The notes under the pieces: generated by a model
Told to the model about the DNA's origin: nothing
Database searches by the model: none
The model's input: the letters and a program-made list of their open reading frames with translations, nothing else
Part shown: one piece after another, positions 24,129 through 33,526 of the stretch
Position numbering within the stretch: the stretch's first letter is position 1
Layout of the letters: each line of letters opens with the position of its first letter
Position numbers and translations under genes: made by a program
Source: Pararhizobium capsulatum DSM 1112
Lineage (GTDB): Bacteria > Pseudomonadota > Alphaproteobacteria > Rhizobiales > Rhizobiaceae
NCBI RefSeq assembly: GCF_030814475.1
Contig: NZ_JAUSVF010000004.1
Coordinates: 62,001-126,000 of the forward strand
Length of the DNA: 64,000 bases
Reading direction: 5' to 3'

Positions 24129-25054
24129 GCCGCGACGTTTCTCTCATCGTTGATGTGAAGGACATTGTCGGCGAAAGCATCATCTGGGCGCACGAGGAGA
24201 AGGCGCTTTACTGGGTTGATATCGTCGGCAAGCGCATCCATCGGCTCGAACCTGCAAACGGGCGCCACGACATTTGGCCGACACCCGACTTCGTGACATC
24301 GATCGGTATGCGCGCTGATGGCGGCTTTATTGTCGGCTTGAGCCGCGCCGTCTGCCTTTGGACGCCCGGTGGCGCCTTCGAGGAATTTGTTGTGCCGGAG
24401 CCCGACCTGCCGGAGAACCGGCTGAACGAAGGCCACGTCGCGCCGGACGGTGGCTTCTGGGTCGCGACGATGCAGAGTAATCTCCATGCGGACGGCACGC
24501 CGAAAGCCATGGATCGCAATTCGGGCGCGATCTATCGCATCGGCCCGGAGGGCAGCGTCATGCAGCTGACACCAAACGAATACGGCATCACGAATACCAT
24601 GGGCTGGACGCAGGACAACCGGTTCTTCTTCGCTGATACGCTGGCGAACGAGATCTACCTGTTCGACTACAATCGGGCCACGCCTTGGATCGGCGACCGG
24701 CGGACCATCGTTTCCGGATTCGGGCGTGGCCTGCCGGACGGTTCATGCCTCGATGAGAACGATCGGTTGTGGAACTGCCGCGTCGCCGGAGGCGCGGCTG
24801 TTGCAGGCTTCGATGGCGATGGCCACCTGTTCGATCTGATCGAACTGCCGGCAAGCTGGCCGACAAGTTGCACATTCGGCGGCGAGACCCTGTCCACCCT
24901 CTACGTGACCTCCGCCCGCTTCACCATGGAGGATGCCCATCTTGCGGCACACCCATTGGAAGGCGGCCTTTTCGCGGTTGAGGGCGTGGGGCAGGGCGTA
25001 GCCGAGCGAAAGTTTGGAGCGGCACCTGAAATGGTTCGGGGGAACGCACGATGA
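24125..25054 (+). CDS. SMP-30/gluconolactonase-family sugar lactonase
   Basis: A 309-residue six-bladed beta-propeller lactonase that should open an aldonolactone to its acid in the cytoplasm. Metal-ligand positions of the family are visible: the N-terminal glutamate in VGESIIWAHEE, the asparagine in YGITNTMGW and the aspartate in LPDGSCLDENDRLWNCR. Blade signatures such as NEGHVAPDGGFWVATM and YRIGPEG are present. The start at 24125 overlaps the preceding frame, and the stop overlaps the SDR start as ATGA. With the SDR next to it, lactone formation and hydrolysis would be consecutive steps. The exact sugar is unknown. Confidence 0.88.
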   Translation: MSRDVSLIVDVKDIVGESIIWAHEEKALYWVDIVGKRIHRLEPANGRHDIWPTPDFVTSIGMRADGGFIVGLSRAVCLWTPGGAFEEFVVPEPDLPENRLNEGHVAPDGGFWVATMQSNLHADGTPKAMDRNSGAIYRIGPEGSVMQLTPNEYGITNTMGWTQDNRFFFADTLANEIYLFDYNRATPWIGDRRTIVSGFGRGLPDGSCLDENDRLWNCRVAGGAAVAGFDGDGHLFDLIELPASWPTSCTFGGETLSTLYVTSARFTMEDAHLAAHPLEGGLFAVEGVGQGVAERKFGAAPEMVRGNAR

Positions 25055-25836
25055 ATGAATTCACCGGTAAGAGCATCGTGGTGACGGGCGGCAGTCTGGG
25101 GATGGGCCGTGCCTGTGCCGAGCGGTTCGTCGCGGGTGGCGGTAAAGTGACGATCGTGGCAAACGACAAGGTGTCGGTCGACGAGGCCGTGGCCGCGATC
25201 GGCGCCAATGCGATTGGTTTCGTGGGCGATGTGCGCAATGAGGTCGACATCCAAGAGGCGGTCGCGACCGCAGTTTTGCGCCATGGTGGCGTGGACGTAC
25301 TCGCCTGCTGCGCCGGTATCCAGCGCTACGGGACCGTGGTCGATACGCCGGCGGACGTTTGGGACGACGTGCTTGACATCAACCTGAAGGGCATCTTCCT
25401 CGCTTCAAAATTCGCCATTCCCGAGATGAAGAAGCGAGGCGGCGGGGCGATCGTCGCGATCTCCTCCGTTCAGGCCTATGCCTCACAGACGGGTGTCGCC
25501 GCCTATACTGCAAGCAAAGGCGCGATCAATGCGTTGGTGCGCGCCATGGCGCTCGATCACGCCGGAGACAACATCACCGTCAATGCCGTCTGCCCTGCCT
25601 CGATCGATACCCCGATGCTCCGGTGGGCGGCCGACCTTTGGAAGGGCGAGGGTACGCTCGAGGCGACGCTCGACGCCTGGGGCAGGGGTCATCCGCTCGG
25701 GCGCGTTGGCAAGGCTTCGGAAGTCGCCGAGCTCGTCGCCTTCCTCGCAAGTGACAAGGCCCGTTTCATCACGGGCGCCGACGTCAAGATCGACGGTGGC
25801 GTTCTTTCCAAGCTCGGCATCATCATTCCAGATTGA
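25051..25836 (+). CDS. Short-chain dehydrogenase/reductase, probable sugar dehydrogenase
   Basis: A 261-residue SDR of the classical type. The dinucleotide motif is TGGSLGMGRACAE near residues 13-25, the NAG-like motif is CCAGIQ, the catalytic serine lies in ISSVQAYASQ, and the YxxxK pair is in YTASKGAINA. The C-terminus ITGADVKIDGG is typical. It starts inside the lactonase stop codon (ATGA overlap) and precedes the AGE-type gene by 13 bp. In this context it probably oxidises a sugar to its lactone with NAD(P)+, feeding the lactonase. The substrate is not deducible. Confidence 0.9.
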   Translation: MNEFTGKSIVVTGGSLGMGRACAERFVAGGGKVTIVANDKVSVDEAVAAIGANAIGFVGDVRNEVDIQEAVATAVLRHGGVDVLACCAGIQRYGTVVDTPADVWDDVLDINLKGIFLASKFAIPEMKKRGGGAIVAISSVQAYASQTGVAAYTASKGAINALVRAMALDHAGDNITVNAVCPASIDTPMLRWAADLWKGEGTLEATLDAWGRGHPLGRVGKASEVAELVAFLASDKARFITGADVKIDGGVLSKLGIIIPD

Positions 25837-25849
25837 TCGGACGTCTGTC

Positions 25850-27046
25850 ATGAAACCGTTTCCCAACTTCCACTCGAAAACCTTCCTACTCTGCCACATG
25901 CGTAAGATCATAGACTTCTACAATCCAACGTGCCTGAACATGGAAGATGGTGGCTACTACAACGAATACCGCGACGACGGCTTCGTCACCGATCGCAAAA
26001 CGCAGCATCTTGTGTCCACCACCCGCTTCATCTTCAATTACGCGACGGCCGCCGTCCTGCTACAGCGACCGAACTGCGCGGAGGTGGCGGCCCACGGCGT
26101 CAAATATCTCGACGAGGTCCATCGCGACCCCGAGCACGGCGGCTACTTCTGGCTCATGCATGGACGCGAGATGGCCGACACGACGAAGCATTGCTACGGC
26201 CACGCCTTCGTCTTGCTCGCCTATGCCGCAGCGATGAAATGCGGAATTCCTGGCATGTCGGACAAGGTTTCGGAAACGTGGGATCTGCTCGAAAGCCGCT
26301 TCTGGGAGCCGGAACACGAACTTTATAAGGACGAGATCAGCCGCGATTGGCAGAAGGTTTCGCGCTATCGTGGCCAGAACGCTAACATGCACATGACCGA
26401 GGCGATGCTGGCGGCCTACGAGGCGACAGGCGAGGTGCGCTATCTCGACCGCGCCGAGACGCTCGCCCGGCGCATCTGTGTCGAGCTTGCCGCGAGCGCG
26501 CAGGACGTCGTCTGGGAGCACTTCGGCGAGGATTGGTCCGTCGACTGGGACTACAACAAGGACGACCCCAAGCACCTCTTTCGCCCATATGGCTACTTGC
26601 CGGGCCACATGACGGAATGGACGAAGCTGCTGCTCATCCTCGAACGGTATCGCCCGCGGGACTGGATTCTTCCGCAGGCGATCCTGCTCTACGAGACGGC
26701 CTTGGCAAAGAGCGCTGATCTTGAATTCGGCGGTATGCACTACAGCTATGGCCCTGACGGGACGTTGTACGACCTCGACAAGTATCACTGGGTTCATTGC
26801 GAAACCATCGCCGCTGCGGCGGGCCTTGCACAACGCACGGGCAAGGAGCGCTATTGGCAGGACTATGACCGGCTCTGGCGCTACAGCTGGCGTCACCTGA
26901 TAGACCATCAGTACGGTTGCTGGTTCCGCGTCCTTTCGCCCGACGGTTTGAAGCAGAGCGACATCAAGAGCCCGCCGGGCAAGACCGACTACCATCCTTT
27001 CGGTGCATGCTACGAAATCCTCCGGGTGCTGGGGGAGGCGCGCTAG
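25850..27046 (+). CDS. AGE-family sugar isomerase/epimerase (N-acylglucosamine 2-epimerase fold)
   Basis: A 398-residue protein with the (alpha/alpha)6-barrel sequence pattern of the AGE superfamily, which includes mannose isomerases, YihS-type aldose-ketose isomerases and cellobiose epimerases. Family marks include KHCYGHAFVLLAYAAA, the histidine in NANMHMTEAMLAAYEATGEV, GYLPGHMTEWTKLLL and the C-terminal HWVHCETIAAAAGLA. ATG 25850 is 13 bp after the SDR stop. Length is close to typical members. It probably converts the imported sugar to the epimer or ketose/aldose form used by the SDR. Whether it isomerises or epimerises cannot be told. Confidence 0.85.
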   Translation: MKPFPNFHSKTFLLCHMRKIIDFYNPTCLNMEDGGYYNEYRDDGFVTDRKTQHLVSTTRFIFNYATAAVLLQRPNCAEVAAHGVKYLDEVHRDPEHGGYFWLMHGREMADTTKHCYGHAFVLLAYAAAMKCGIPGMSDKVSETWDLLESRFWEPEHELYKDEISRDWQKVSRYRGQNANMHMTEAMLAAYEATGEVRYLDRAETLARRICVELAASAQDVVWEHFGEDWSVDWDYNKDDPKHLFRPYGYLPGHMTEWTKLLLILERYRPRDWILPQAILLYETALAKSADLEFGGMHYSYGPDGTLYDLDKYHWVHCETIAAAAGLAQRTGKERYWQDYDRLWRYSWRHLIDHQYGCWFRVLSPDGLKQSDIKSPPGKTDYHPFGACYEILRVLGEAR

Positions 27047-27139
27047 CGCGATCCATATAGGGACCTGTCCACCGCGCCACGCGCTCCGCTGCGGACAACA
27101 CTTCGAGAGCGCCTCCATCGGAACCTGGGAGGAATTGAA

Positions 27140-28120
27140 ATGGTGAAGAAATCGCTGGCCGCACTGGCCCTTGGGATAGCGTGCTTGGCGGCAGGCACCA
27201 CCTTGGCTCAGGAAAAGCCAAAATTTGTCTACCTAACCCAGACGGGCATCGACAACAGCTTCTGGCAGTCGATTAAAAAGGGCATGGACGACGCCTGCAC
27301 CCAGTTCGAGGCGGACTGCCAGCTCATCTTCACCACGCCGAATGGGGACCTGCAAAAGCATCTGCAGAACCTCGACACCGTGGTGGAGCAGGGCGTCGAC
27401 GGCATCGTCACCGTCATCGTCAATGACGATCTATACGACGAGGCGGTGAAGAAGGCGATCGACAAGGGAATCCCGGTCATCACAGCTAACGTCGACGACA
27501 GCCAGGGGGCTGCCGGCAATGCGCGCAACGCCTTCGTCGGGCAGAACCTATTCGAGGCCGGTTATGTCCTGATGAAAGGGCTCTACGCCAAGATCCCGGC
27601 GGACCAGCCGGTGCATGCGCTTCTCGGTCTTTCGCGGCCGGGCGAAAGCTGGGCGGAGATGCGTATCGGCGGCGCCAAAAAATTCCTCGAAGAGGCGAAA
27701 GCGGCCGAGCCCACCCGGCAAATTGACTACGAGGTGATCGACTCGTCCAACGATATTTCCGTGACCGCATCGCGTATTTGCCAATACCTGCAAGGCAAGC
27801 CTGAAACCAATGCCTATGTCGATGCAGGCTTCTGGGGCGCGGGCGCCGGCGAATGCCTTCGTGACCTCGGCATCAAACCGGGCCAGCTGCATATGGCGAT
27901 GTTCGACCTGGTGCCCGTCGTGATCGATGAGATGAAGAAGGGATACGTCGACATCACCATCGACCAGCAACCCTACTACCAGGGTTATCTGCCGATCCTC
28001 CAGCTGGCGATGATGAAGAAGTTCGGGCTCAGCGCCTTCGACGTCAACACAGGCAAGGCCGTGGTTGAACCCAAGGACCTGGAGCAAGTCGAGAAGTTCA
28101 TGTCCCTGGGCGTGCGCTAG
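27140..28120 (+). CDS. Sugar ABC transporter periplasmic binding protein (ribose type)
   Basis: A 326-residue protein with an N-terminal signal peptide (MVKKSLAALALGIACLAAGT, likely cleaved before QEKPKF). The periplasmic-binding-protein family I core resembles rhizobial FrcB-like proteins (FVYLTQTGIDNSFWQSIKKG, GVDGIVTVIVND, GIPVITANVDD, VDITIDQQPYYQGYLPILQL). GGGAGG six bases upstream supports ATG 27140. It is followed by a stem-loop and then the permease and ATPase genes, the usual arrangement. Located in the sugar-oxidation operon, it should bind the sugar that the SDR, AGE protein and enolase use. Confidence 0.92.
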   Translation: MVKKSLAALALGIACLAAGTTLAQEKPKFVYLTQTGIDNSFWQSIKKGMDDACTQFEADCQLIFTTPNGDLQKHLQNLDTVVEQGVDGIVTVIVNDDLYDEAVKKAIDKGIPVITANVDDSQGAAGNARNAFVGQNLFEAGYVLMKGLYAKIPADQPVHALLGLSRPGESWAEMRIGGAKKFLEEAKAAEPTRQIDYEVIDSSNDISVTASRICQYLQGKPETNAYVDAGFWGAGAGECLRDLGIKPGQLHMAMFDLVPVVIDEMKKGYVDITIDQQPYYQGYLPILQLAMMKKFGLSAFDVNTGKAVVEPKDLEQVEKFMSLGVR

Positions 28121-28136
28121 GTCAGTCCCTTATCTC

Positions 28137-28160
28137 GCCTCCCGTCCCGCGGCGGGAGGC
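28137..28160 (+). terminator. Stem-loop between binding-protein and permease genes
   Basis: GCCTCCCG and CGGGAGGC (28137-28144, 28153-28160) form a perfect 8-bp stem with an eight-base loop and no T-run. It is likely an attenuator or 3'-end protector that raises binding-protein expression over the membrane components. Confidence 0.6.
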
Positions 28161-28179
28161 ACTCTTGGAGCCAGAAAAA

Positions 28180-29151
28180 ATGAGACCGAGTGTCCGCAAC
28201 CTGATGGCGCGACCGGAAATGGCAGCGCTGCTGATCTTCCTCGCGCTGCTTGTCGTCTTCAGCGTCCTCAACGACAGGTTCTTTACGACCGGCAACATGA
28301 CCGTCTACCTGCAACCGATCCCAGAGATCGCGATTGTCGCGATGGGCATCACCATCCTGATCATCGCCGGCGAGTTCGACCTCTCCGTCGGGTCCGTGTT
28401 CGGCCTGTCGCCGATGGTGACGGTGCTCTTGATGCAGAACGGATGGCCGATCGCGGTGGCCATCCTGATCGGTCTGCTGATCGCCGCGCTCATCGGCTTC
28501 GCCAACGGCCTTATCACGCTGAAGCTCAAGATACCGTCCTTCATCGCGACCCTCGGCATGTTGTTCATGGCGCGCAGCCTTGCGGTCGTGCTCGCCGGCG
28601 GTTTCCCACCGGTCTTTCCGCGCGAACTTGATGTCTCCTGGCTGGTCGGGCGGCTTGATCTCTGGCTCGTCACGCCGCGCATCTCGCTCCTCTACATGGT
28701 CGCCATCGCGCTGGTGCTCGGCTTCGTGCTGCGCCGTATGGATTTCGGCCACTGGATATTCGCAACGGGCGGCCATCCGCAGGCGGCTCGCGACATGGGC
28801 ATCAAGACCGAGCGGGTGAAGATGGCCTGTTTCATGCTCTGCGCCACGCTGGCGGGTCTCGCCGGCATCATCCAGAGTTTTCGCGTCAAGGTGATTGTGC
28901 CGAACCTCGGCACGGGCTTGGAAATGCAAGCGATCGCAGCGGCCGTCATCGGCGGTGTCGCACTCACCGGTGGCGTCGGCTCAATTTTGGGCGCGGTGGT
29001 CGGTACGCTGCTGATAGCAATGATCGAGAACATCCTCATCCTCAGCGGCGTCAACGCCAACTGGTTCATGTTCGCCGTCGGCGCCATGATCGTGGTGGCG
29101 GTCGTCCTCAACACGCAAACCCGGCTGAAAGCCGAAGGCATGAAGGGGTAA
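28180..29151 (+). CDS. Sugar ABC transporter permease (ribose/RbsC type)
   Basis: A 323-residue inner-membrane protein with about nine to ten hydrophobic segments, starting MRPSVRNLMARPEMAALLIF. Family motifs include MGITILIIAGEFDLSVGSVF and FIATLGMLFMARSLAVVLAG. The inward loop RRMDFGHWIFATGGHPQAAR is followed by the C-terminal GVALTGGVGSILGAVVGTLL. ATG 28180 has GGAG nine bases upstream; a TTG at 28165 is less likely. It follows the binding protein and lies five bases before the ATPase gene. Confidence 0.92.
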   Translation: MRPSVRNLMARPEMAALLIFLALLVVFSVLNDRFFTTGNMTVYLQPIPEIAIVAMGITILIIAGEFDLSVGSVFGLSPMVTVLLMQNGWPIAVAILIGLLIAALIGFANGLITLKLKIPSFIATLGMLFMARSLAVVLAGGFPPVFPRELDVSWLVGRLDLWLVTPRISLLYMVAIALVLGFVLRRMDFGHWIFATGGHPQAARDMGIKTERVKMACFMLCATLAGLAGIIQSFRVKVIVPNLGTGLEMQAIAAAVIGGVALTGGVGSILGAVVGTLLIAMIENILILSGVNANWFMFAVGAMIVVAVVLNTQTRLKAEGMKG

Positions 29152-29155
29152 GGCT

Positions 29156-29932
29156 ATGGACAACGCTGCCAATCCTACCGTCAATCCGGCCCCGGCCATC
29201 GTCGAGCCGATCATTAAATGCGTCGGCCTGCAGAAGTGGTACGGCGCCGTGCATGCCTTGAAGAATGTCGATTTCCACGCCAGTCGCGGCGAGGTGATCG
29301 GTCTTGTCGGCGACAACGGAGCCGGAAAATCGACGCTGATCAAGATCCTGTCCGGCGTCCATCCGCAGGACCAAGGTGAGATCTTCATCGAGGGGCGGAG
29401 CGTTTCCATCACCGGCCCGGAGGTGGCAATGGGTCTCGGTATCGAGACGATCTACCAGTACACGGCCATGGTGCCGGAAATGTCGATCGCGCAGAACTTC
29501 TTCATTGGGCGCGAGCCATTGAAGTTCGGCCGCCCCGGCTTCGGCATTGTCGATCGAGAGAAGATGGCCCGCGAGGCCATGGAGGGTCTACGTGGAGTGG
29601 GCCTGCACCTGCGCGGCCCCGACACGCCCGTCAAAGCATTGTCGGGGGGCCAGCGCCAAGGCGTCGCGATAGCGCGTGCCATGCATTTCCGTTCGAAAGT
29701 CCTGATCCTCGACGAACCGACCAATCACCTGTCGGTCAAGGAGACCAACAAGGTGCTCGACCATGTCGTCGAGCTCAAGGGGCTCGGCGTTACGTCGATT
29801 TTCATCAGCCACAATCTTCACCACATCCATCCGATTTCCGACCGTATCGTCGCGATGGCGCGTGGAGAGAAAATTGCAGATCTCCCGGCGGGCGAGATCA
29901 GCGTCGACGAGATGACCCGGATGATCAGCTAG
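29156..29932 (+). CDS. Sugar ABC transporter ATPase, single domain (FrcA-like)
   Basis: A 258-residue ATPase with one nucleotide-binding domain: Walker A VGDNGAGKST, signature LSGGQRQGVAIARA, Walker B KVLILDEPT and the switch histidine in IFISHNLHHI. Most ribose-type importers have a double-domain ATPase; the single-domain form resembles the FrcA subunit of the rhizobial fructose importer, so it should act as a homodimer. The ATG follows the permease stop by four bases. Note the unusual YQYTAMVPEMS in place of the usual Q-loop glutamine-glu pair. Confidence 0.9.
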   Translation: MDNAANPTVNPAPAIVEPIIKCVGLQKWYGAVHALKNVDFHASRGEVIGLVGDNGAGKSTLIKILSGVHPQDQGEIFIEGRSVSITGPEVAMGLGIETIYQYTAMVPEMSIAQNFFIGREPLKFGRPGFGIVDREKMAREAMEGLRGVGLHLRGPDTPVKALSGGQRQGVAIARAMHFRSKVLILDEPTNHLSVKETNKVLDHVVELKGLGVTSIFISHNLHHIHPISDRIVAMARGEKIADLPAGEISVDEMTRMIS

Positions 29933-29983
29933 CCGGCAGTGCGCCCGGCCATTGCCAACCGACAGACCGCATTGGAGTTTTCC

Positions 29984-31231
29984 ATGAAGCGACCCAAAAT
30001 TACCGATATCCGCGCGACCACCGTTACAGTACCGCTGGAGGCACCGCTGCGTCATTCCAACGGCGCGCATTGGGGGCGGTTCGTACGCACAATCGTCGAG
30101 GTCGAGACCGATGTGGGCATCATTGGCCTCGGTGAAATGGGTGGCGGCGGCGAAAGCGCCGAAGCGGCGTTCCGGGCGTTGAAGCCCTACCTCGTGGGTC
30201 ATGATCCCTTCGAGCTGGAAAACCTCCGCTTCATGATCTGCAACCCGACAGCCAGCCTTTACAACAACCGTACCCAGATGCATGCGGCGATCGAGTTCGC
30301 CTGTCTCGACATCATGGGCAAGTACCTCGGTGTGCCGGTCTATGACATTCTCGGTGGCAAGATGCGCGATACGGTACCCTTCGCCAGCTACATGTTCTTC
30401 CGCCTACCCAACAAGGACACCGGAGAAGGCGAGACGCGCACCGCCGATCAACTCATCGAGCAGACCTTGGCGCTGAAGAAGCGATGCGGCTTCACAACCC
30501 ACAAGTTGAAAAGCGGTGTCTTCCCTCCGGGTTACGAATTGGAAGTGTTTCGCGCGTGGGCCAAGGCCCTTGGGCCAGACAGTGTGCGTTATGACCCCAA
30601 CGCGGCTTTCAGCGTCGAGGAGGCAATCCGCTTCGCCAAGGGCATTGAGGATCTCAACAACGATTATTACGAAGACCCTACCTGGGGACTGAACGGGATG
30701 CGCCGGGTACGCGAAAACACCACCATGCCGCTTGCCACCAACACGGTGGTGGTGAACTTCGAGCAGCTCGCCGCCAACATCCTCAATCCCGCCGTGGACG
30801 TCATCCTGCTCGACACCACGTTCTGGGGCGGCATCCGGCCATGTATCAAGGCGGCAGGTGTTTGTGAGACGTTCCAGCTCGGGATTGCGGTCCATTCGTC
30901 CGGCGAGCTCGGTATCCAGCTGGCGACCATGCTGCATCTCGGCGCGGTCGTCCCCAACCTCGTGTTTCACGCTGATGCGCACTACCACCAGCTCACCGAT
31001 GACATCATCGTCGGTGGACCGATGCGCTACGAGAACGGGGCGATCCGGGTGCCGACGGCGCCGGGTCTCGGCGTCGAACTCGATCGCGACAAGCTCGGGC
31101 AATATGCCGACCTCCACAAGTCGCTCGGCGGTTATCCCTATGATCGCGACCCGTCCCGGGCGGGATGGTTCTCGGTCGTCCCAAACACCAAATGGGCCGA
31201 TCCGAACGATACCCGGATCGTCAACTACTAG
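29984..31231 (+). CDS. Enolase-superfamily sugar-acid dehydratase (glucarate-dehydratase-like)
   Basis: A 415-residue protein of the mandelate-racemase/glucarate-dehydratase branch. The general base lysine is in HKLKSG, and the metal ligands are in RYDPNAA (D), YYEDP (E) and LATNTV (N). The His-Asp dyad is represented by LLDTTFWGG and AVHSSGELG. The substrate cap begins [23 protein letters not shown] 29984 was chosen over an upstream frame start. It closes the operon after the ABC importer. It probably dehydrates an aldonate or aldarate made by the SDR and lactonase to a 2-keto-3-deoxy acid. No kinase or aldolase for that product is in the operon. Confidence 0.88.
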   Translation: MKRPKITDIRATTVTVPLEAPLRHSNGAHWGRFVRTIVEVETDVGIIGLGEMGGGGESAEAAFRALKPYLVGHDPFELENLRFMICNPTASLYNNRTQMHAAIEFACLDIMGKYLGVPVYDILGGKMRDTVPFASYMFFRLPNKDTGEGETRTADQLIEQTLALKKRCGFTTHKLKSGVFPPGYELEVFRAWAKALGPDSVRYDPNAAFSVEEAIRFAKGIEDLNNDYYEDPTWGLNGMRRVRENTTMPLATNTVVVNFEQLAANILNPAVDVILLDTTFWGGIRPCIKAAGVCETFQLGIAVHSSGELGIQLATMLHLGAVVPNLVFHADAHYHQLTDDIIVGGPMRYENGAIRVPTAPGLGVELDRDKLGQYADLHKSLGGYPYDRDPSRAGWFSVVPNTKWADPNDTRIVNY

Positions 31232-31328
31232 GACGAGGTGAACGCAGTGTGTGGGCGACTCGTCTATCAAATGCCGTGCAACAGTAACTAGAGGCACGAC
31301 CCCATCAGAGAAAACCTGGAGGTTTCCG

Positions 31329-31562
31329 ATGATAATGAGCGGTACAGCTCCGTTGAGCGGGACTTTTATCTTCGATCCGAAGTTCAAAACAATTGCTGTC
31401 GATGTTGGGGGCTTTGTCACAGTCCTCGGCCCATTTAGGGATGAGTATGCGGCGGCCACGGCGGCCCATGACTTCTGCGTGACGTTCGCGGCAACGATAG
31501 ACGCCGACCCGAACGATAAAATTCTGTCCCTTAATTCGAGTGTGATCGACGATACGCATTAG
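31329..31562 (+). CDS. Small hypothetical protein (77 residues)
   Basis: ATG 31329 has GGAGG about six bases upstream. The protein begins MIMSGTAPLSGTFIFDPKFK and ends SLNSSVIDDTH. It has no membrane segment or recognised motif. The stretch DVGGFVTVLGPFRDEYAAAT suggests a small folded alpha/beta protein. It lies about 100 bp downstream of the dehydratase on the same strand but looks unrelated in style to the sugar operon. Confidence 0.45.
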   Translation: MIMSGTAPLSGTFIFDPKFKTIAVDVGGFVTVLGPFRDEYAAATAAHDFCVTFAATIDADPNDKILSLNSSVIDDTH

Positions 31563-31666
31563 GTCGAAGGAACCGCGTAACGGAGACCCATCTCATCAAG
31601 CGGCTGCTTCCTCAACCTTCGAGTAACTGACGTATGCATATTTTTTGCGCGTTGAGTTACGCAGAC

Positions 31667-31699
31667 AAAAACGGCCTGCGGAACGAGAAGGACAGGCCG
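31667..31699 (-). terminator. Intrinsic terminator facing the minus strand
   Basis: On the minus strand CGGCCTG and CAGGCCG (31699-31693, 31678-31672) pair around a 14-base loop and are followed directly by five T (31671-31667). Any minus-strand transcript entering from the SDR side would end here, although that gene ends 1 kb away. Confidence 0.6.
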
Positions 31700-31827
31700 C
31701 CTAAAAATGAAGCCGGAACGGGCGAGATTTCAAGAACACGCCGACACGTTCTGCACCCTCCCGGTTGCACTCGGGATGTCGAAAAACGGAGCAAAAGCAG
31801 GACAAAAAAAGGACCGTGCCGAGGACA

Positions 31828-31974
31828 ATGACCGTGAGTCGAATCCGAGATATTCACAGAACGGGCCAGGACTGGTATCGACTTCCATCCGCACCGCGTT
31901 TCAACACGCTGACCGCGGTGCTCATCTTCTGTGCTGTTTTTTGGGCCGCGATTTTTTATCTGATTTTTGGATAA
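31828..31974 (+). CDS. Small single-span membrane protein (48 residues)
   Basis: The frame from ATG 31828 reads MTVSRIRDIHRTGQDWYRLP and ends in one hydrophobic segment (TLTAVLIFCAVFWAAIFYLI). A short GAGGA lies very near the start, so the ribosome binding site is not ideal. A positive N-terminal half and C-terminal anchor would make it an inner-membrane protein. No family recognised. Confidence 0.4.
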   Translation: MTVSRIRDIHRTGQDWYRLPSAPRFNTLTAVLIFCAVFWAAIFYLIFG

Positions 31975-32269
31975 ACGACTGCTTGCCTTCAATATTACCA
32001 ATCGAACAAATGTGCGTAATCCTCACGGCCGATAATGTTTGGGCTTACTATCGGGGGCGTTTGCTTGGGTTTTACCGGGGGGGGGCGGCGCACCAATGGC
32101 GGCCGGGGATGGCGGTCTAGCGCCGTGATGCTCAAGTCTGAGCCACACTTGTACCACCCGTGTGTGAATCTTTTACGGACGTCACCCGAATAGGTGATGT
32201 GGCGTACATTTGCGTGCGTTATAGTTGCATCGCCATCAATGGGGGATTTGTGTTTTGGGCGAGCTAAGT

Positions 32270-32437
32270 GTGAAAATCAAAAAATTTCAAGGGGTTTGGG
32301 TGGCTAAGATTTTTCATGGTGAAGCGATCGAGCATCACGGCTTCGCGACGCGGAAGGAGGCGGAGGATTACGGCCAGATGCGTGTGAAGGTGCTGACTGA
32401 TCTACCTATCCCTCCCATGAGCGGGCTAAAAGCGTGA
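32270..32437 (+). CDS. Small hypothetical basic protein (55 residues)
   Basis: The GTG at 32270 gives VKIKKFQGVWVAKIFHGEAI and continues with HGFATRKEAEDYGQMRVKVL. The pattern beta-strand, Trp, strand, then a helix starting TRKEAED resembles small DNA-binding (AP2/integrase arm-type) domains of mobile elements, but the match is loose. The ribosome binding site is weak. The roughly 300 bp before it and 260 bp after it show no recognised feature. Confidence 0.35.
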   Translation: MKIKKFQGVWVAKIFHGEAIEHHGFATRKEAEDYGQMRVKVLTDLPIPPMSGLKA

Positions 32438-32695
32438 CCTCTTGTGCATCTGTCGTGGACAATTCGGATGAATATCGGTTGCTTGCACTCGAACGAAAAC
32501 TTGCCCCGTCACGCGGTCTAGAGATTTCGATGTATGCCGTCCCATTCACCCGAAGGCGGGATTGTTTGTCGAAATCAATGAGCAGAGGGTCGACGGGTCC
32601 TGTTTCAGCAAGGTTACCAGCAGAGATGTGAAAAATCGCGCCGCTGGAGATACGCGGCTTAAATTTGTCTCCAGCGGCCGTCGCTCACAAAAACA

Positions 32696-33481
32696 TCATG
32701 ACATAATCAATCCGCCGTCGACGTTGATGGTTTGGCCGGTGATGTAGGCCGCGTCCGGAGAAGCAAGGAAAGCAACAAGGGCAGCGACCTCGGCGGGAGT
32801 CCCTGCCCGACCCATGGGAATGCCTTCAACCCATTCCGCCATCAATTCTCCGGGTGCGTATTCGCCGAGCATCTGCCCCCAGACTCTGTCATTGTAGTCC
32901 CACATCTCGGTGTGGATAATGCCGGGGCATATGGCGTTGGCGGTTATGCCTTCTCGCGCTAGTTCCTTAGCCAAGCTCTGCGTTAGACCCACGACACCAA
33001 ATTTCGAGGCTGCGTAGTGTGGTGTATAGATAAACCCTTGGCGGGCTTGTCCGGAGGCCGTGTTAATCAGGCGGCCCTTCGTGCCGCTTGCGCGGAAGCG
33101 GCGAATAGCTTCCTGGCAGCACAGGAAGACCCCCTTTGTGTTGACGTCCAGATTAAGATCCCACTCGCGCTCTGTCAGATCCTGAATCTTTGCAATGGTG
33201 ATGACCCCTGCGTTCTGCACCGATACAGAGATAGGACCGAGTTTCGCCTCGGCCTCACCATAAGCGTTTTGCACGGCCTTGGCGTCAGTCACGTCCAAGG
33301 TGAAACCAAGAATATCTCCGCCGGCTTCCTGTGCGAGTTCAACGGCTACGTCAGCTGTGTTTTTTTCGATGGCCGCGATTGCGACCTTTGCACCTTCCTC
33401 GGCGAAGCGCTTGGCTATACCGCGGCCGATGCCTTTGTTGCCGCCTGTTACGAAGACCGTCTGATTTGCAAAACGTTTCAT
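32696..33481 (-). CDS. Short-chain dehydrogenase/reductase, last gene of the SorC-linked operon
   Basis: A 261-residue SDR. The cofactor motif [13 protein letters not shown] is at about residues 12-24, VQNAGV matches the NAG motif, the catalytic serine is in INTASGQA, and the active pair lies in [11 protein letters not shown]. It ends [15 protein letters not shown]. It follows sorC by 45 bp on the minus strand, after the kinase and transketolase genes. In this context it probably interconverts a polyol and a ketose, supplying a substrate for the FGGY kinase. A third SDR gene with a similar likely role stands in the plus-strand arm at 41601. Confidence 0.9.
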   Translation of the reverse strand: MKRFANQTVFVTGGNKGIGRGIAKRFAEEGAKVAIAAIEKNTADVAVELAQEAGGDILGFTLDVTDAKAVQNAYGEAEAKLGPISVSVQNAGVITIAKIQDLTEREWDLNLDVNTKGVFLCCQEAIRRFRASGTKGRLINTASGQARQGFIYTPHYAASKFGVVGLTQSLAKELAREGITANAICPGIIHTEMWDYNDRVWGQMLGEYAPGELMAEWVEGIPMGRAGTPAEVAALVAFLASPDAAYITGQTINVDGGLIMS

Positions 33482-33526
33482 AGTCTTTCCTCATGATACG
33501 CAGCACGCCAAACGGCATTCTCGGAC

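Noticed and set aside
26060..27118. 352-codon frame antisense to the AGE-type gene
   Set aside because: No family resemblance and no ribosome binding site; it overlaps a well-supported gene completely.
28117..28929. 270-codon frame antisense to the permease
   Set aside because: Composition (His, Asp, Arg, Gln rich) is the usual antisense of a membrane-protein gene.
30404..31459. 351-codon frame antisense to the dehydratase
   Set aside because: Overlaps the enolase-type gene with intact catalytic motifs; no motif of its own.
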